Of a DNA stretch of 64,000 nt, positions 22,477 through 34,929 are shown in pieces (the first letter of the stretch is position 1; each line of letters begins with the position of its first letter). The position numbers and the translations under genes were made by a program. The stretch is from NCBI RefSeq assembly GCF_002042975.1, contig NW_018149967.1, forward strand, positions 1,466,341 through 1,530,340. The letters run 5' to 3'. Under the pieces are notes generated by a model. It worked only from the letters and a program-made list of their open reading frames with translations, was not told where the DNA came from and ran no database searches. The stretch comes from Orbicella faveolata. Taxonomy: Eukaryota > Cnidaria > Anthozoa > Scleractinia > Merulinidae.

Positions 22477-22611
22477 GAGCGAACGAGCACGATGCGGCGA
22501 AGACGCGAGTCGCAAGTAGCTTGATCGTCGGAGAACTGGCAAAAACTAAGACACCGCGATACTCGCCGCAGCTTCGCCGTTCGCCCCTCGAATATCGTGC
22601 TTGTTCGCTCA
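22477..22611. mobile_element. Inverted-repeat element, GAGCGAACGAGCACGAT ends (unit 1)
   Basis: GAGCGAACGAGCACGATGCG faces ATATCGTGCTTGTTCGCTC; inner GCGGCGAAG also pairs with CTTCGCCG. Copies at 28860..28994 and 35710..35844. Confidence 0.55.
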
Positions 22612-23886
22612 CTTGTTTGTGATCTTCACGCAGATTTCTAAGTAGTAGAGAGAGATTCCTCCCAGTCTATGCGTCCATTTGCTTTGCGCACAGGATTTTT
22701 ATTTTTATTTTCCTCGTGGATTTTATTTTTTAGTTCCAAACTACAAAGCATTCGCCGCACTTGTGTGTGGTCGAAGTGTTAATGGCTCGTCGAGAGGGCC
22801 AGTTGATTAATTAGATAATTAATTCATAATTGAAATACATGGTATAAGTTTGTCTCCTTCTGTACGCCAAAACTTGATAACCGAAGTCGCGCGCGTGCAG
22901 GAAGCCGGAATCAACTCTTGACATTTATGGGAGGCTTCCGCTGACCCTCCCGCTTGTCTGAGAGGATTAGCGTCAAACAAAGGCTTCTACAATGGGCAAT
23001 TTTTTGAGCCCACCGGTTTTGGATTTTTGTTCAATTTCTCAAGGAATTAGCCTTTCTTAGGTTCCACGGGCAACTTGTTCCCAACACCAGTTGTTTCGTT
23101 CTACTGAGACAAACATTTCTTGGAAGTATACATGAAGTCCAATACCCCAGGTTTTTTTTTTATCAGTGGTGATCGAAATTAGAGCTGGTCAGCTTAAAAA
23201 TAAAATCACGTTAGCAGCCGCCCACTGAAGGGTACCCGAGTTGCTAGCCGCCTACGTGAGCCTTCCGACGTACATTATGCAGTTCTATTGCCTCGTTCCT
23301 TTTGCCCCGCATCGTCAGTATTGAATCTCTATTAGGGAGTGGGGGTGGGGATCTAAATATCCCTTATCCCGTTAATATCCCGTATCCCGTAAATTTCAAT
23401 TTCACAAACTAACAATTTTCCTACTCGATATCCCGAAAAATCTGTTCCAAATACCCCTTATCCCGTTATTTGTTTGCCACTAATAGGGCGTCAGTATTCT
23501 ATTCTAGTAGCAGCGATGAGCTCCTCAAGTACTTATTATTCCTCATGCCGTCGCAAAGAGCGAAGCCTAACTAGTGCTTCGCCGTGCTTGAATAAAAATT
23601 TGAGGGACTGAGGTCATGGATATCGAGGTATGCAATATCGCACAAAACGATGTCTTTTAAACGTAACTTTATTCATTAAATATCCGGTAGGGTTTATCAG
23701 TAACAATAATTTAATATTTGCTCGTTGGTCCCTGATTTAGTATTCTTGACCAACGACTAAACGACGAACGGGTATCATCTTGTGTACATGTATCGGATAG
23801 AGTTGTCGGCAGTCCTAATCAATCAACTTGAACGCTAGCCTCAGTAAACACAACTCTCTCTTACCAAGCTCAATTCTTTCCCATGC

Positions 23887-24053
23887 GAGACTGGAACCGA
23901 AAAATTCCATTAAGATGACGTAGCACTACAAAGAACCGCACAGCACATCTGATTGGTGAGTGCTGGGTTTTGAATTTTCGCGCGCAATTTAAAACCAATC
24001 AGAGATGCTGCACGGATCACCTTCACACGACGGAATTTTTCCGGTTTAATCTC
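23887..24053. mobile_element. MITE with GAGACTGGAACCGAAAAATTCC ends (unit 1)
   Basis: GAGACTGGAACCGAAAAATT faces GGAATTTTTCCGGTTTAATC; inner CTGATTGGT faces ACCAATCAG. Copies at 30270..30436 and 37120..37286; a relative at 11905. Confidence 0.65.
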
Positions 24054-25787
24054 TGTCCCTCGAGGGAGGGGAATTGAGCCCGTGAAGAGAAATGCCCGTT
24101 TTCCCAGGCTACTTGATTACGATATGGGATAAATAAATAACTTACAGACTACTGCCTCGGAAAAATATGATACAACTGATAGGGCGATTGATAAGTCTTC
24201 GGGTAATATGAACCGTTATCATGCAAATTACAACTAACCTTATTTTAAAAACTATCCACTAATCCGGTCAACAACTCTGTCATAAAGTAAATCTTAAAAA
24301 TTAAGATTATATGCAACGGAATTGGAGCTTTGTATGACTGAAAACGAACAGCACGAAAGAAGGATAGCTACCCCCCTAGACTAGACCCATTTGTTGTCTG
24401 TTTTCAGTTAACATGTTCAGTGATTTTTTCCTCCTGCACGGGGGGAGGGGGGGGGGGGGAGGCGAGGGCAGGGGAAGCGGGCAGACAGACAGCCCAAAAA
24501 CATTGCAGACCCAAGCCGAACTGTTAAATGCACACCGCAGACTATTCCAATCTTCATTCTAAATATGCTAAACAAAACTTTAGATCGAGCCTTAATTACC
24601 CTCATAAGGTACTTCGATTAACAGTGAAACACCAGCACGAACAAAACAAACACTGAGTCTTGCAGCAACTGAAAATTTTCTGATTCTCACACAGCACGAA
24701 ACTTCCGAGCTGTCAAACATGACGTCATAAGATACGCCATGTTGCTTAGCAACCCCGCTCTTGAAAATGGCAGGCTCAGTTCTCTCGGCGAATCGCTATT
24801 ATTGGATCATTAAAAGACCTCATTCCACGAACCCTTTGCTATAGAGCCAAACTCTTTAACCGTTTCACTCCCAACATCAACCTTGTACAGCAAAACAAAC
24901 AGCACTGCCAAAAATAATACATCTCACTCGAATACCCACACACTGGCGTTTCATCCAAAGGGTGGAAAATTCAACATGAAAGTACTGCTCAATAGCTTTC
25001 ATTTGAATGGTCACACACTAGGGTTTCATCTACACACTCAAAACTTAAACCCAAACTGTACCCCTAGTTGGCTTTCGTTTCATTGATTACACTCTAGTTT
25101 CGTCTAAAGACGAAGAAGGCAGAACCTCACTCAAAGACTCGAGCATTTCAGTACTTTGGGAGTGAAACAGTTAAAATACGAGCTCGTGCTTAAGTGAATT
25201 AACAACTGACGAATATCATCAAAGTAGCCAATTAACAGGGCGCTATTTCCCCCAACATCTAATCGAAAAGTAGCTTGAGCAGCGACCAAGACCGCTTCTT
25301 TTCTACTTTCCTACTATAAATAGAGTGATAAAACCCCTTACCTAATAACTCTACACTGGTTTACTGTGTTACGTAACATGGGCCAAGCCGGCTGGTAACT
25401 GGATAATTACATCGAACTTTGTACACTGATATAAATAATTCGAATATTCCTCGTATTCGATTCTAAATTAGAATGGAGATGCACAACGTCAAACCAGACT
25501 GTTGTCGTCCGTAAACAGTTTAGAAGTACTGTATCCAGTAAAATCCGGTTTTACTGGGTTTTTTTTCCTGTACAAAAGTAACACCTCATGAATAACTGAG
25601 CGTTTTCCCATTACTTTTCTCCGTCCTTGATAGTAACCATGTTACTAACTCGCGAGGAAACACGCAGGTTACTCATGTCACGCGCGCTCTGCGCCCTCGC
25701 GCGCACGTCTCGCGCGTACCTCTACTTGACCTTTAGGCGTCATTTTCCACTGGATGACTGTCAGGAAACAGTCGACGTTTCACTGTC

Positions 25788-26243
25788 CTATCTTCTTATG
25801 CCATCGCACTCCAAATTCGTGACGTGCAAATCCTCCTCGTCTATCTCCCCTTGGTTATGAATCGGCCCAACTTGTGCTCCACCTCGGAAATTCTGATACG
25901 CCGCTCTTTCGGTGGAGACTTGTTCGGTATGCACTTCGACCGTGACCGTAGCACGAGCCGTTACCCGAGTCACGGTCGAACTTGACGAATCCGAATCGAC
26001 CGGGGGAGACCTGCTTCGATTTGCACGTCTGTTACTCCGGCTGTTACTCTTGTGAGGACCCCTCTTATGGCGAGTACGTCTCCTCCCGGAACCAGATGAC
26101 CTTTCCTCTTCTCTGGCGATTCTCTCCAGGATACAAACCTCGGAATCCGCAGGAGGGGTTCTCTGTCTACAAGTAGAGCTGGGAAACAATTCTCTGTTTG
26201 ACCCGGCAGAAGAGGCTGTTCCTGGAGGAAGCATTTCTTCAAC
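25788..26243 (-). CDS. ptch: Gene B exon 24 (C-tail), copy in unit 1
   Basis: 151 residues and stop, starting VEEMLPPG. Arg/Ser-rich centre ([13 protein letters not shown]), then [14 protein letters not shown], which resembles ASASVTVAVHPPPV of the human PTCH1 tail and identifies it as a Patched C-terminus. Duplicate of 39021..39476. Confidence 0.88.
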   Translation of the reverse strand, partial: VEEMLPPGTASSAGSNRELFPSSTCRQRTPPADSEVCILERIAREEERSSGSGRRRTRHKRGPHKSNSRSNRRANRSRSPPVDSDSSSSTVTRVTARATVTVEVHTEQVSTERAAYQNFRGGAQVGPIHNQGEIDEEDLHVTNLECDGIRR

Positions 26244-26494
26244 CTTTAAAACAAAACAGAGAACAAAACGAAGTTGTTTGACTGTCTTGCGTTATTGACG
26301 TTATATCCCAGCCGTAGAAAATCAGCATTTCCAGATTTAAGGTATTGACGAGACAAACAAAAATAATAACAGTATTCTTTGCGTCTGGGGACAAAATGAC
26401 GACTGTAAAATTAACGAGAAGCTATGTCTTCAGTTTCATTCATCCGCTCGTAAGAACGAGTTATGGTTCACTGGAAAATTGAAGGGAAACCTAC

Positions 26495-26594
26495 CTCGGG
26501 TCCAGGCCCAGCGAGAGACAACAGCACTGGCAAAAACACAAGACCATTTACAGTTCCAATCACAATCAGTGCAGCCAGCAGATGAAAGAAATAC
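26495..26594 (-). CDS. ptch: Gene B exon 23 (TM12), copy in unit 1
   Basis: [20 protein letters not shown], then [13 protein letters not shown]; 100 nt, GTAGG donor. Duplicate of 39728..39827. Confidence 0.9.
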
Positions 26595-26885
26595 CTGTAA
26601 TAAGTAAATCAGTAAATGACGTTCCGTTAGTAAAGCCTATTGTTAGTTGAAAATTTTCGGACTTTCTGGAAGCTTTCCTAGGAAATTTGCCTACTTCCAA
26701 AGTTGCCCGCTCCGGTCCCTAAATTTTTGCCGGGAAAAGCGGGTCCTTAGCTTCGTGAAGCATGATGGGAGTTAAAGCCTAGTTACCAATTTTCCGCCAT
26801 TTTTGAAAGCGTAAAGCGAAAAAGCTGCAAGTTCTTGTTTTTATTGCATAAGTTTTTTCACGATTCTTTTCTCTAATAACCGTAC

Positions 26886-27007
26886 CTGACGATAAAATCG
26901 AAGTCTGACCCCGCAAGCATAATGACACCGAGTAAGGTCGACATGGCACCGTCCACAACGGGAGAAAACACATGTTCGACAGCTCTCTGCATTCGCTGAT
27001 TTCTGTC
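26886..27007 (-). pseudogene. ptch: Gene B exon 22, truncated at the unit 1/2 junction
   Basis: Keeps [20 protein letters not shown] onward but lacks the first ~21 nt and the splice acceptor, which are replaced by A then poly-T (plus strand). The full exon is 143 nt at 33269..33411 and 40119..40261. Looks like a breakpoint product, not natural decay. Confidence 0.85.
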
Positions 27008-27895
27008 ATTTTTTTTTTTTTCATTATGGCGGAAGGTAACAACCCTTGGGTGGATGAAAAATGAAAATAAAGAGGAAACGCCGTCCAATCAGACTTAAAA
27101 GCAGTAAAATCAGCTGCTAGAAGCAAAAACATTGATCACAGGTCCCCTGCGTGATGTATGAATGGCGTCAGATCACGCCACTCGAACAAGCTCATTTGTA
27201 TGCACAAACGCGACTTCCGGTCCATCATGTTTACATCTACTACGTTTGAGTTCCCTCGACATTTTTTAAATAGCGAACTGTTCACCAAACTGGGAGTTAT
27301 TTTGAAAATTAAACAGAGATAATGCCACTTAATGCCTTAAGTTTTCGTATAATGTTTAATTTCTAGCGCCGTTTCCATCTCCAAGCGTATTTTCGCTTGA
27401 ATCGTGACCTCTGCCTGTAAACCCAGGGCGAGCCCATGGGCATTGCATGAACACGGCATACGATTACTGAAGCAAATCTAATGGTCGCCTGTAAAATTGA
27501 GTAAATTTTTAACGATCGCTCTGATTTAGACTGTTTAGGTCTGTTTCGTTGTGAACTGACGAAACTAAACTTAAAACTGATAACAAGAACTATGAAGCAG
27601 AATTAAGTTCTCGAAAAAACCGCGATGTCATGGTCGTAAATGTAAGCTTAGTCGTGTATACTGACTGACCCGCTGCGATTTTCGATAATGAAGTACGTTA
27701 TAGAGTGGTAGAATTGGAGGCACTGGCAAGCTGCGATCTTGCTCTTGAAACCAAGGCCGATTCTCTTGCAAAAGAAAATTCTGATGTTAGTTTTAGCTAG
27801 CTTTCCGAGTCGGGTTGAATGCGATCATTTTACACCTACACTTAAAAATACAAACCTAGTGATATCACGTATGTTACAAGCAGGTTACAACTCAC

Positions 27896-28079
27896 CTTCC
27901 ATCCACAATTTTTCCACATCTGTTTCGATTGTTGCTGTTATGATCCCGACAGAAAGTCCGATCAGAACGAAGAAACCCGCAGCAAGAACTGCCCAACAGT
28001 TTCGCCGAGAAAAACGTCCCAACTTGAAGAAAATCGCTTGAAGCTTCGATCGTATTTTAATGGCAACTTGTTGACCCAT
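27896..28079 (-). CDS. ptch: Gene A exon 1, duplicate in unit 2
   Basis: Identical to 21513..21696 as far as read. If real, it would be an alternative first exon about 6.4 kb further upstream; more likely a duplicated assembly segment. Confidence 0.8.
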
Positions 28080-31000
28080 TTTACTATATGTAGCCTTTTA
28101 CGGACGATCTCGTGAAAAAAATTCAAATATTGCTAACATCAAGAATGCTACATTCTACTGTGAATACAGTGTGATCAAGCAGCATTTCCTAGTGGCCTGC
28201 TAGAGTCCTAGAAATGTGTTATTCACGCCGCATTTTATAAACACTGTCAAGCTCGTAAAATATCGTGCATGCAATCGAGGCTCACCGGAACAGCGGGAAA
28301 ATGTAAATGAAGCCACCTTGTTTTTGTTGATGATCGCTAGTAACATAACAAACATGGGTTTCGTGATGACGTGAAACGTCAACAACTAAGCAAGCAGAAA
28401 ATTTATTTTCGTTTGCAGCTTGCAAACAAAAGAATTGCTTAATATATTCTCCCCAAAATATGTTCATTTACTTGATAACTAGAACAGATTTGACCCTCTT
28501 TCTTTAGTAACATGTTCAGTTTTCGTCCGACACTCATCCTTCCTTCTCCAAAACTAGAGGTTTTATACCCCTCTAGGTTTAATTACAGAGAAAAATCACA
28601 TGGTATAAACCGTTACAAAACAGCTTGACCCTATGTAATCGTGCAAAAATGTTTCGCGCAGCACTTCTCATGGCGTCCTGGCTACAAAGATGAGATATAG
28701 CCTGGTTCCACCGAAGTGACAGCGTGACAGCGGGAAATACGTTTGCGTTCGCAGATTAGAAACGCTTGTATGATTTTCATGTGCATGACGGTTCGTCTTT
28801 GAAATTGTGTTCTCAATAATTAGCTTTTCTCTAGAATCCACGAGAAGAACGCAAAAACTGAGCGAACGAGCACGATGCGGCGAAGACGCGAGTCGCAAGT
28901 AGCTTGATCGTCGGAGAACTGGCAAAAACTAAGACACCGCGATACTCGCCGCAGCTTCGCCGTTCGCCCCTCGAATATCGTGCTTGTTCGCTCACTTGTT
29001 TGTGATCTTCACGCAGATTTCTAAGTAGTAGAGAGAGATTCCTCCCAGTCTATGCGTCCATTTGCTTTGCGCACAGGATTTTTATTTTTATTTTCCTCGT
29101 GGATTTTATTTTTTAGTTCCAAACTACAAAGCATTCGCCGCACTTGTGTGTGGTCGAAGTGTTAATGGCTCGTCGAGAGGGCCAGTTGATTAATTAGATA
29201 ATTAATTCATAATTGAAATACATGGTATAAGTTTGTCTCCTTCTGTACGCCAAAACTTGATAACCGAAGTCGCGCGCGTGCAGGAAGCCGGAATCAACTC
29301 TTGACATTTATGGGAGGCTTCCGCTGACCCTCCCGCTTGTCTGAGAGGATTAGCGTCAAACAAAGGCTTCTACAATGGGCAATTTTTTGAGCCCACCGGT
29401 TTTGGATTTTTGTTCAATTTCTCAAGGAATTAGCCTTTCTTAGGTTCCACGGGCAACTTGTTCCCAACACCAGTTGTTTCGTTCTACTGAGACAAACATT
29501 TCTTGGAAGTATACATGAAGTCCAATACCCCAGGTTTTTTTTTTATCAGTGGTGATCGAAATTAGAGCTGGTCAGCTTAAAAATAAAATCACGTTAGCAG
29601 CCGCCCACTGAAGGGTACCCGAGTTGCTAGCCGCCTACGTGAGCCTTCCGACGTACATTATGCAGTTCTATTGCCTCGTTCCTTTTGCCCCGCATCGTCA
29701 GTATTGAATCTCTATTAGGGAGTGGGGGTGGGGATCTAAATATCCCTTATCCCGTTAATATCCCGTATCCCGTAAATTTCAATTTCACAAACTAACAATT
29801 TTCCTACTCGATATCCCGAAAAATCTGTTCCAAATACCCCTTATCCCGTTATTTGTTTGCCACTAATAGGGCGTCAGTATTCTATTCTAGTAGCAGCGAT
29901 GAGCTCCTCAAGTACTTATTATTCCTCATGCCGTCGCAAAGAGCGAAGCCTAACTAGTGCTTCGCCGTGCTTGAATAAAAATTTGAGGGACTGAGGTCAT
30001 GGATATCGAGGTATGCAATATCGCACAAAACGATGTCTTTTAAACGTAACTTTATTCATTAAATATCCGGTAGGGTTTATCAGTAACAATAATTTAATAT
30101 TTGCTCGTTGGTCCCTGATTTAGTATTCTTGACCAACGACTAAACGACGAACGGGTATCATCTTGTGTACATGTATCGGATAGAGTTGTCGGCAGTCCTA
30201 ATCAATCAACTTGAACGCTAGCCTCAGTAAACACAACTCTCTCTTACCAAGCTCAATTCTTTCCCATGCGAGACTGGAACCGAAAAATTCCATTAAGATG
30301 ACGTAGCACTACAAAGAACCGCACAGCACATCTGATTGGTGAGTGCTGGGTTTTGAATTTTCGCGCGCAATTTAAAACCAATCAGAGATGCTGCACGGAT
30401 CACCTTCACACGACGGAATTTTTCCGGTTTAATCTCTGTCCCTCGAGGGAGGGGAATTGAGCCCGTGAAGAGAAATGCCCGTTTTCCCAGGCTACTTGAT
30501 TACGATATGGGATAAATAAATAACTTACAGACTACTGCCTCGGAAAAATATGATACAACTGATAGGGCGATTGATAAGTCTTCGGGTAATATGAACCGTT
30601 ATCATGCAAATTACAACTAACCTTATTTTAAAAACTATCCACTAATCCGGTCAACAACTCTGTCATAAAGTAAATCTTAAAAATTAAGATTATATGCAAC
30701 GGAATTGGAGCTTTGTATGACTGAAAACGAACAGCACGAAAGAAGGATAGCTACCCCCCTAGACTAGACCCATTTGTTGTCTGTTTTCAGTTAACATGTT
30801 CAGTGATTTTTTCCTCCTGCACGGGGGGAGGGGGGGGGGGGGAGGCGAGGGCAGGGGAAGCGGGCAGACAGACAGCCCAAAAACATTGCAGACCCAAGCC
30901 GAACTGTTAAATGCACACCGCAGACTATTCCAATCTTCATTCTAAATATGCTAAACAAAACTTTAGATCGAGCCTTAATTACCCTCATAAGGTACTTCGA

Positions 31001-32170
31001 TTAACAGTGAAACACCAGCACGAACAAAACAAACACTGAGTCTTGCAGCAACTGAAAATTTTCTGATTCTCACACAGCACGAAACTTCCGAGCTGTCAAA
31101 CATGACGTCATAAGATACGCCATGTTGCTTAGCAACCCCGCTCTTGAAAATGGCAGGCTCAGTTCTCTCGGCGAATCGCTATTATTGGATCATTAAAAGA
31201 CCTCATTCCACGAACCCTTTGCTATAGAGCCAAACTCTTTAACCGTTTCACTCCCAACATCAACCTTGTACAGCAAAACAAACAGCACTGCCAAAAATAA
31301 TACATCTCACTCGAATACCCACACACTGGCGTTTCATCCAAAGGGTGGAAAATTCAACATGAAAGTACTGCTCAATAGCTTTCATTTGAATGGTCACACA
31401 CTAGGGTTTCATCTACACACTCAAAACTTAAACCCAAACTGTACCCCTAGTTGGCTTTCGTTTCATTGATTACACTCTAGTTTCGTCTAAAGACGAAGAA
31501 GGCAGAACCTCACTCAAAGACTCGAGCATTTCAGTACTTTGGGAGTGAAACAGTTAAAATACGAGCTCGTGCTTAAGTGAATTAACAACTGACGAATATC
31601 ATCAAAGTAGCCAATTAACAGGGCGCTATTTCCCCCAACATCTAATCGAAAAGTAGCTTGAGCAGCGACCAAGACCGCTTCTTTTCTACTTTCCTACTAT
31701 AAATAGAGTGATAAAACCCCTTACCTAATAACTCTACACTGGTTTACTGTGTTACGTAACATGGGCCAAGCCGGCTGGTAACTGGATAATTACATCGAAC
31801 TTTGTACACTGATATAAATAATTCGAATATTCCTCGTATTCGATTCTAAATTAGAATGGAGATGCACAACGTCAAACCAGACTGTTGTCGTCCGTAAACA
31901 GTTTAGAAGTACTGTATCCAGTAAAATCCGGTTTTACTGGGTTTTTTTTCCTGTACAAAAGTAACACCTCATGAATAACTGAGCGTTTTCCCATTACTTT
32001 TCTCCGTCCTTGATAGTAACCATGTTACTAACTCGCGAGGAAACACGCAGGTTACTCATGTCACGCGCGCTCTGCGCCCTCGCGCGCACGTCTCGCGCGT
32101 ACCTCTACTTGACCTTTAGGCGTCATTTTCCACTGGATGACTGTCAGGAAACAGTCGACGTTTCACTGTC

Positions 32171-32626
32171 CTATCTTCTTATGCCATCGCACTCCAAATT
32201 CGTGACGTGCAAATCCTCCTCGTCTATCTCCCCTTGGTTATGAATCGGCCCAACTTGTGCTCCACCTCGGAAATTCTGATACGCCGCTCTTTCGGTGGAG
32301 ACTTGTTCGGTATGCACTTCGACCGTGACCGTAGCACGAGCCGTTACCCGAGTCACGGTCGAACTTGACGAATCCGAATCGACCGGGGGAGACCTGCTTC
32401 GATTTGCACGTCTGTTACTCCGGCTGTTACTCTTGTGAGGACCCCTCTTATGGCGAGTACGTCTCCTCCCGGAACCAGATGACCTTTCCTCTTCTCTGGC
32501 GATTCTCTCCAGGATACAAACCTCGGAATCCGCAGGAGGGGTTCTCTGTCTACAAGTAGAGCTGGGAAACAATTCTCTGTTTGACCCGGCAGAAGAGGCT
32601 GTTCCTGGAGGAAGCATTTCTTCAAC
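32171..32626 (-). CDS. ptch: Gene B exon 24, duplicate in unit 2
   Basis: Same 151-residue C-tail exon as at 39021..39476. Confidence 0.85.
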   Translation of the reverse strand, partial: VEEMLPPGTASSAGSNRELFPSSTCRQRTPPADSEVCILERIAREEERSSGSGRRRTRHKRGPHKSNSRSNRRANRSRSPPVDSDSSSSTVTRVTARATVTVEVHTEQVSTERAAYQNFRGGAQVGPIHNQGEIDEEDLHVTNLECDGIRR

Positions 32627-32877
32627 CTTTAAAACAAAACAGAGAACAAAACGAAGTTGTTTGACTGTCTTGCGTTATTGACGTTATATCCCAGCCGTAG
32701 AAAATCAGCATTTCCAGATTTAAGGTATTGACGAGACAAACAAAAATAATAACAGTATTCTTTGCGTCTGGGGACAAAATGACGACTGTAAAATTAACGA
32801 GAAGCTATGTCTTCAGTTTCATTCATCCGCTCGTAAGAACGAGTTATGGTTCACTGGAAAATTGAAGGGAAACCTAC

Positions 32878-32977
32878 CTCGGGTCCAGGCCCAGCGAGAG
32901 ACAACAGCACTGGCAAAAACACAAGACCATTTACAGTTCCAATCACAATCAGTGCAGCCAGCAGATGAAAGAAATAC
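32878..32977 (-). CDS. ptch: Gene B exon 23, duplicate in unit 2
   Basis: Same 100-nt TM12 exon as at 39728..39827. Confidence 0.88.
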
Positions 32978-33268
32978 CTGTAATAAGTAAATCAGTAAAT
33001 GACGTTCCGTTAGTAAAGCCTATTGTTAGTTGAAAATTTTCGGACTTTCTGGAAGCTTTCCTAGGAAATTTGCCTACTTCCAAAGTTGCCCGCTCCGGTC
33101 CCTAAATTTTTGCCGGGAAAAGCGGGTCCTTAGCTTCGTGAAGCATGATGGGAGTTAAAGCCTAGTTACCAATTTTCCGCCATTTTTGAAAGCGTAAAGC
33201 GAAAAAGCTGCAAGTTCTTGTTTTTATTGCATAAGTTTTTTCACGATTCTTTTCTCTAATAACCGTAC

Positions 33269-33411
33269 CTGACGATAAAATCGAAGTCTGACCCCGCAAG
33301 CATAATGACACCGAGTAAGGTCGACATGGCACCGTCCACAACGGGAGAAAACACATGTTCGACAGCTCTCTGCATTCGCTGATTTCTGTCGCCTGCACTC
33401 GTCAAAAATTG
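33269..33411 (-). CDS. ptch: Gene B exon 22, complete, after unit 2
   Basis: [20 protein letters not shown], then [20 protein letters not shown]; full 143 nt with CTTTCAG acceptor. Differs from 40119..40261 by at least one base just after the unit border (GTCGCC versus GTCCCC). Confidence 0.9.
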
Positions 33412-33690
33412 CTGAAAGAAAAAGGAGAGAAAATGCAAACAGGTAAGTTAAAAGAAAAGAATATGGAACGAAAGCAAACTATTTAGGATCACGACTGTGT
33501 TTACACGTTCAACCATAAATCCACCAACTGTTTAACTGAACTAAAAAATACTGTGAAACATTTTGACAGTTTGACAGCTGACAGTTGAACTTGAAAGCTA
33601 GCATAAATTAAAATTTTATCCGTCTGTACTCTAATTGATGATAAAAATGAGCCAATCAGCGCGCGAGAAATTAGACAGTTATTGTAAAAT
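33391..33690. repeat. Allele-like segment, first version
   Basis: About 300 bp aligned to 40241..40540 with roughly a dozen differences by eye (about 4%), unlike the identical 6.38-kb units. Holds the 5' end of exon 22 and adjoining intron. Looks like the other haplotype. Confidence 0.75.
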
Positions 33691-33857
33691 TAACAAATGG
33701 TAAACGCCATAGCGTGCACCATTGAGTTATGGATGCACGCGGGAGGTTGCTAAGCACGAAAGAAGCGTAAGAGTCGCACTCGGCTATCGCCTCCTGCGAC
33801 TCTAGCTTCCTGAGTGCTTAGCAAACCTCCCAAGTGCATCCATAACTCAATAGTGCA
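33691..33857. mobile_element. Hairpin MITE, right arm cut off at the unit junction
   Basis: Left arm AACAAATGGTAAACGCCATA .. GAGTTATGGATGCAC, right arm GTGCATCCATAACTCAATAG. The outer right arm (CGCTATGGCGTTTACCATTT) is absent because poly-T of unit 3 begins. A complete right arm is seen at 55180..55281. Confidence 0.8.
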
Positions 33858-34745
33858 ATTTTTTTTTTTTTCATTATGGCGGAAGGTAACAACCCTTGGG
33901 TGGATGAAAAATGAAAATAAAGAGGAAACGCCGTCCAATCAGACTTAAAAGCAGTAAAATCAGCTGCTAGAAGCAAAAACATTGATCACAGGTCCCCTGC
34001 GTGATGTATGAATGGCGTCAGATCACGCCACTCGAACAAGCTCATTTGTATGCACAAACGCGACTTCCGGTCCATCATGTTTACATCTACTACGTTTGAG
34101 TTCCCTCGACATTTTTTAAATAGCGAACTGTTCACCAAACTGGGAGTTATTTTGAAAATTAAACAGAGATAATGCCACTTAATGCCTTAAGTTTTCGTAT
34201 AATGTTTAATTTCTAGCGCCGTTTCCATCTCCAAGCGTATTTTCGCTTGAATCGTGACCTCTGCCTGTAAACCCAGGGCGAGCCCATGGGCATTGCATGA
34301 ACACGGCATACGATTACTGAAGCAAATCTAATGGTCGCCTGTAAAATTGAGTAAATTTTTAACGATCGCTCTGATTTAGACTGTTTAGGTCTGTTTCGTT
34401 GTGAACTGACGAAACTAAACTTAAAACTGATAACAAGAACTATGAAGCAGAATTAAGTTCTCGAAAAAACCGCGATGTCATGGTCGTAAATGTAAGCTTA
34501 GTCGTGTATACTGACTGACCCGCTGCGATTTTCGATAATGAAGTACGTTATAGAGTGGTAGAATTGGAGGCACTGGCAAGCTGCGATCTTGCTCTTGAAA
34601 CCAAGGCCGATTCTCTTGCAAAAGAAAATTCTGATGTTAGTTTTAGCTAGCTTTCCGAGTCGGGTTGAATGCGATCATTTTACACCTACACTTAAAAATA
34701 CAAACCTAGTGATATCACGTATGTTACAAGCAGGTTACAACTCAC

Positions 34746-34929
34746 CTTCCATCCACAATTTTTCCACATCTGTTTCGATTGTTGCTGTTATGATCCCGAC
34801 AGAAAGTCCGATCAGAACGAAGAAACCCGCAGCAAGAACTGCCCAACAGTTTCGCCGAGAAAAACGTCCCAACTTGAAGAAAATCGCTTGAAGCTTCGAT
34901 CGTATTTTAATGGCAACTTGTTGACCCAT
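34746..34929 (-). CDS. ptch: Gene A exon 1, duplicate in unit 3
   Basis: Identical to 21513..21696 as far as read; the copy nearest gene B. Confidence 0.8.

Larger units (their letters stand above)
21697..25787. other. Intergenic region B-A with presumed gene A promoter (unit 1)
   Basis: About 4.1 kb between the gene B stop and the gene A ATG; no gene seen. It is CpG-rich and holds inverted-repeat elements (22477..22611, 23887..24053), the ATCCCGT repeat, a poly-G tract (24440..24460) and a CG-dense stretch at 25675..25720. No clear TATA box or exact Gli site (TGGGTGGTC) found by eye. Copies: 28080..32170 and 34930..39020. Confidence 0.6.
20624..27007. repeat. 6.38-kb repeat unit 1
   Basis: Runs from a T15 tract through CATTATGGCGGAAGG to CTGATTTCTGTC. 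Contains gene A exon 1, the B-A intergenic region, and gene B exons 24 and 23 plus a cut exon 22. Offset to unit 2 is 6383. I saw no substitutions between units in the parts compared. Confidence 0.9.
27009..33390. repeat. 6.38-kb repeat unit 2
   Basis: Begins with T13 directly after the cut exon 22 of unit 1, and ends at the same exon position, but here the exon continues. Same contents as unit 1. Confidence 0.9.

Noticed and set aside
21697-25787. Gli-binding sites in the gene A promoter
   Set aside because: Patched promoters often carry TGGGTGGTC, but I found no exact match by eye; the nearest GGGTGG (about 20664, inside intron 1) matches too few positions.
25788-26234. 148-aa Arg/Ser-rich frame as a separate small gene
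   Set aside because: It is the C-tail exon of gene B: acceptor, phase and the VTVEVH motif fit Patched, and it follows the TM12 exon.
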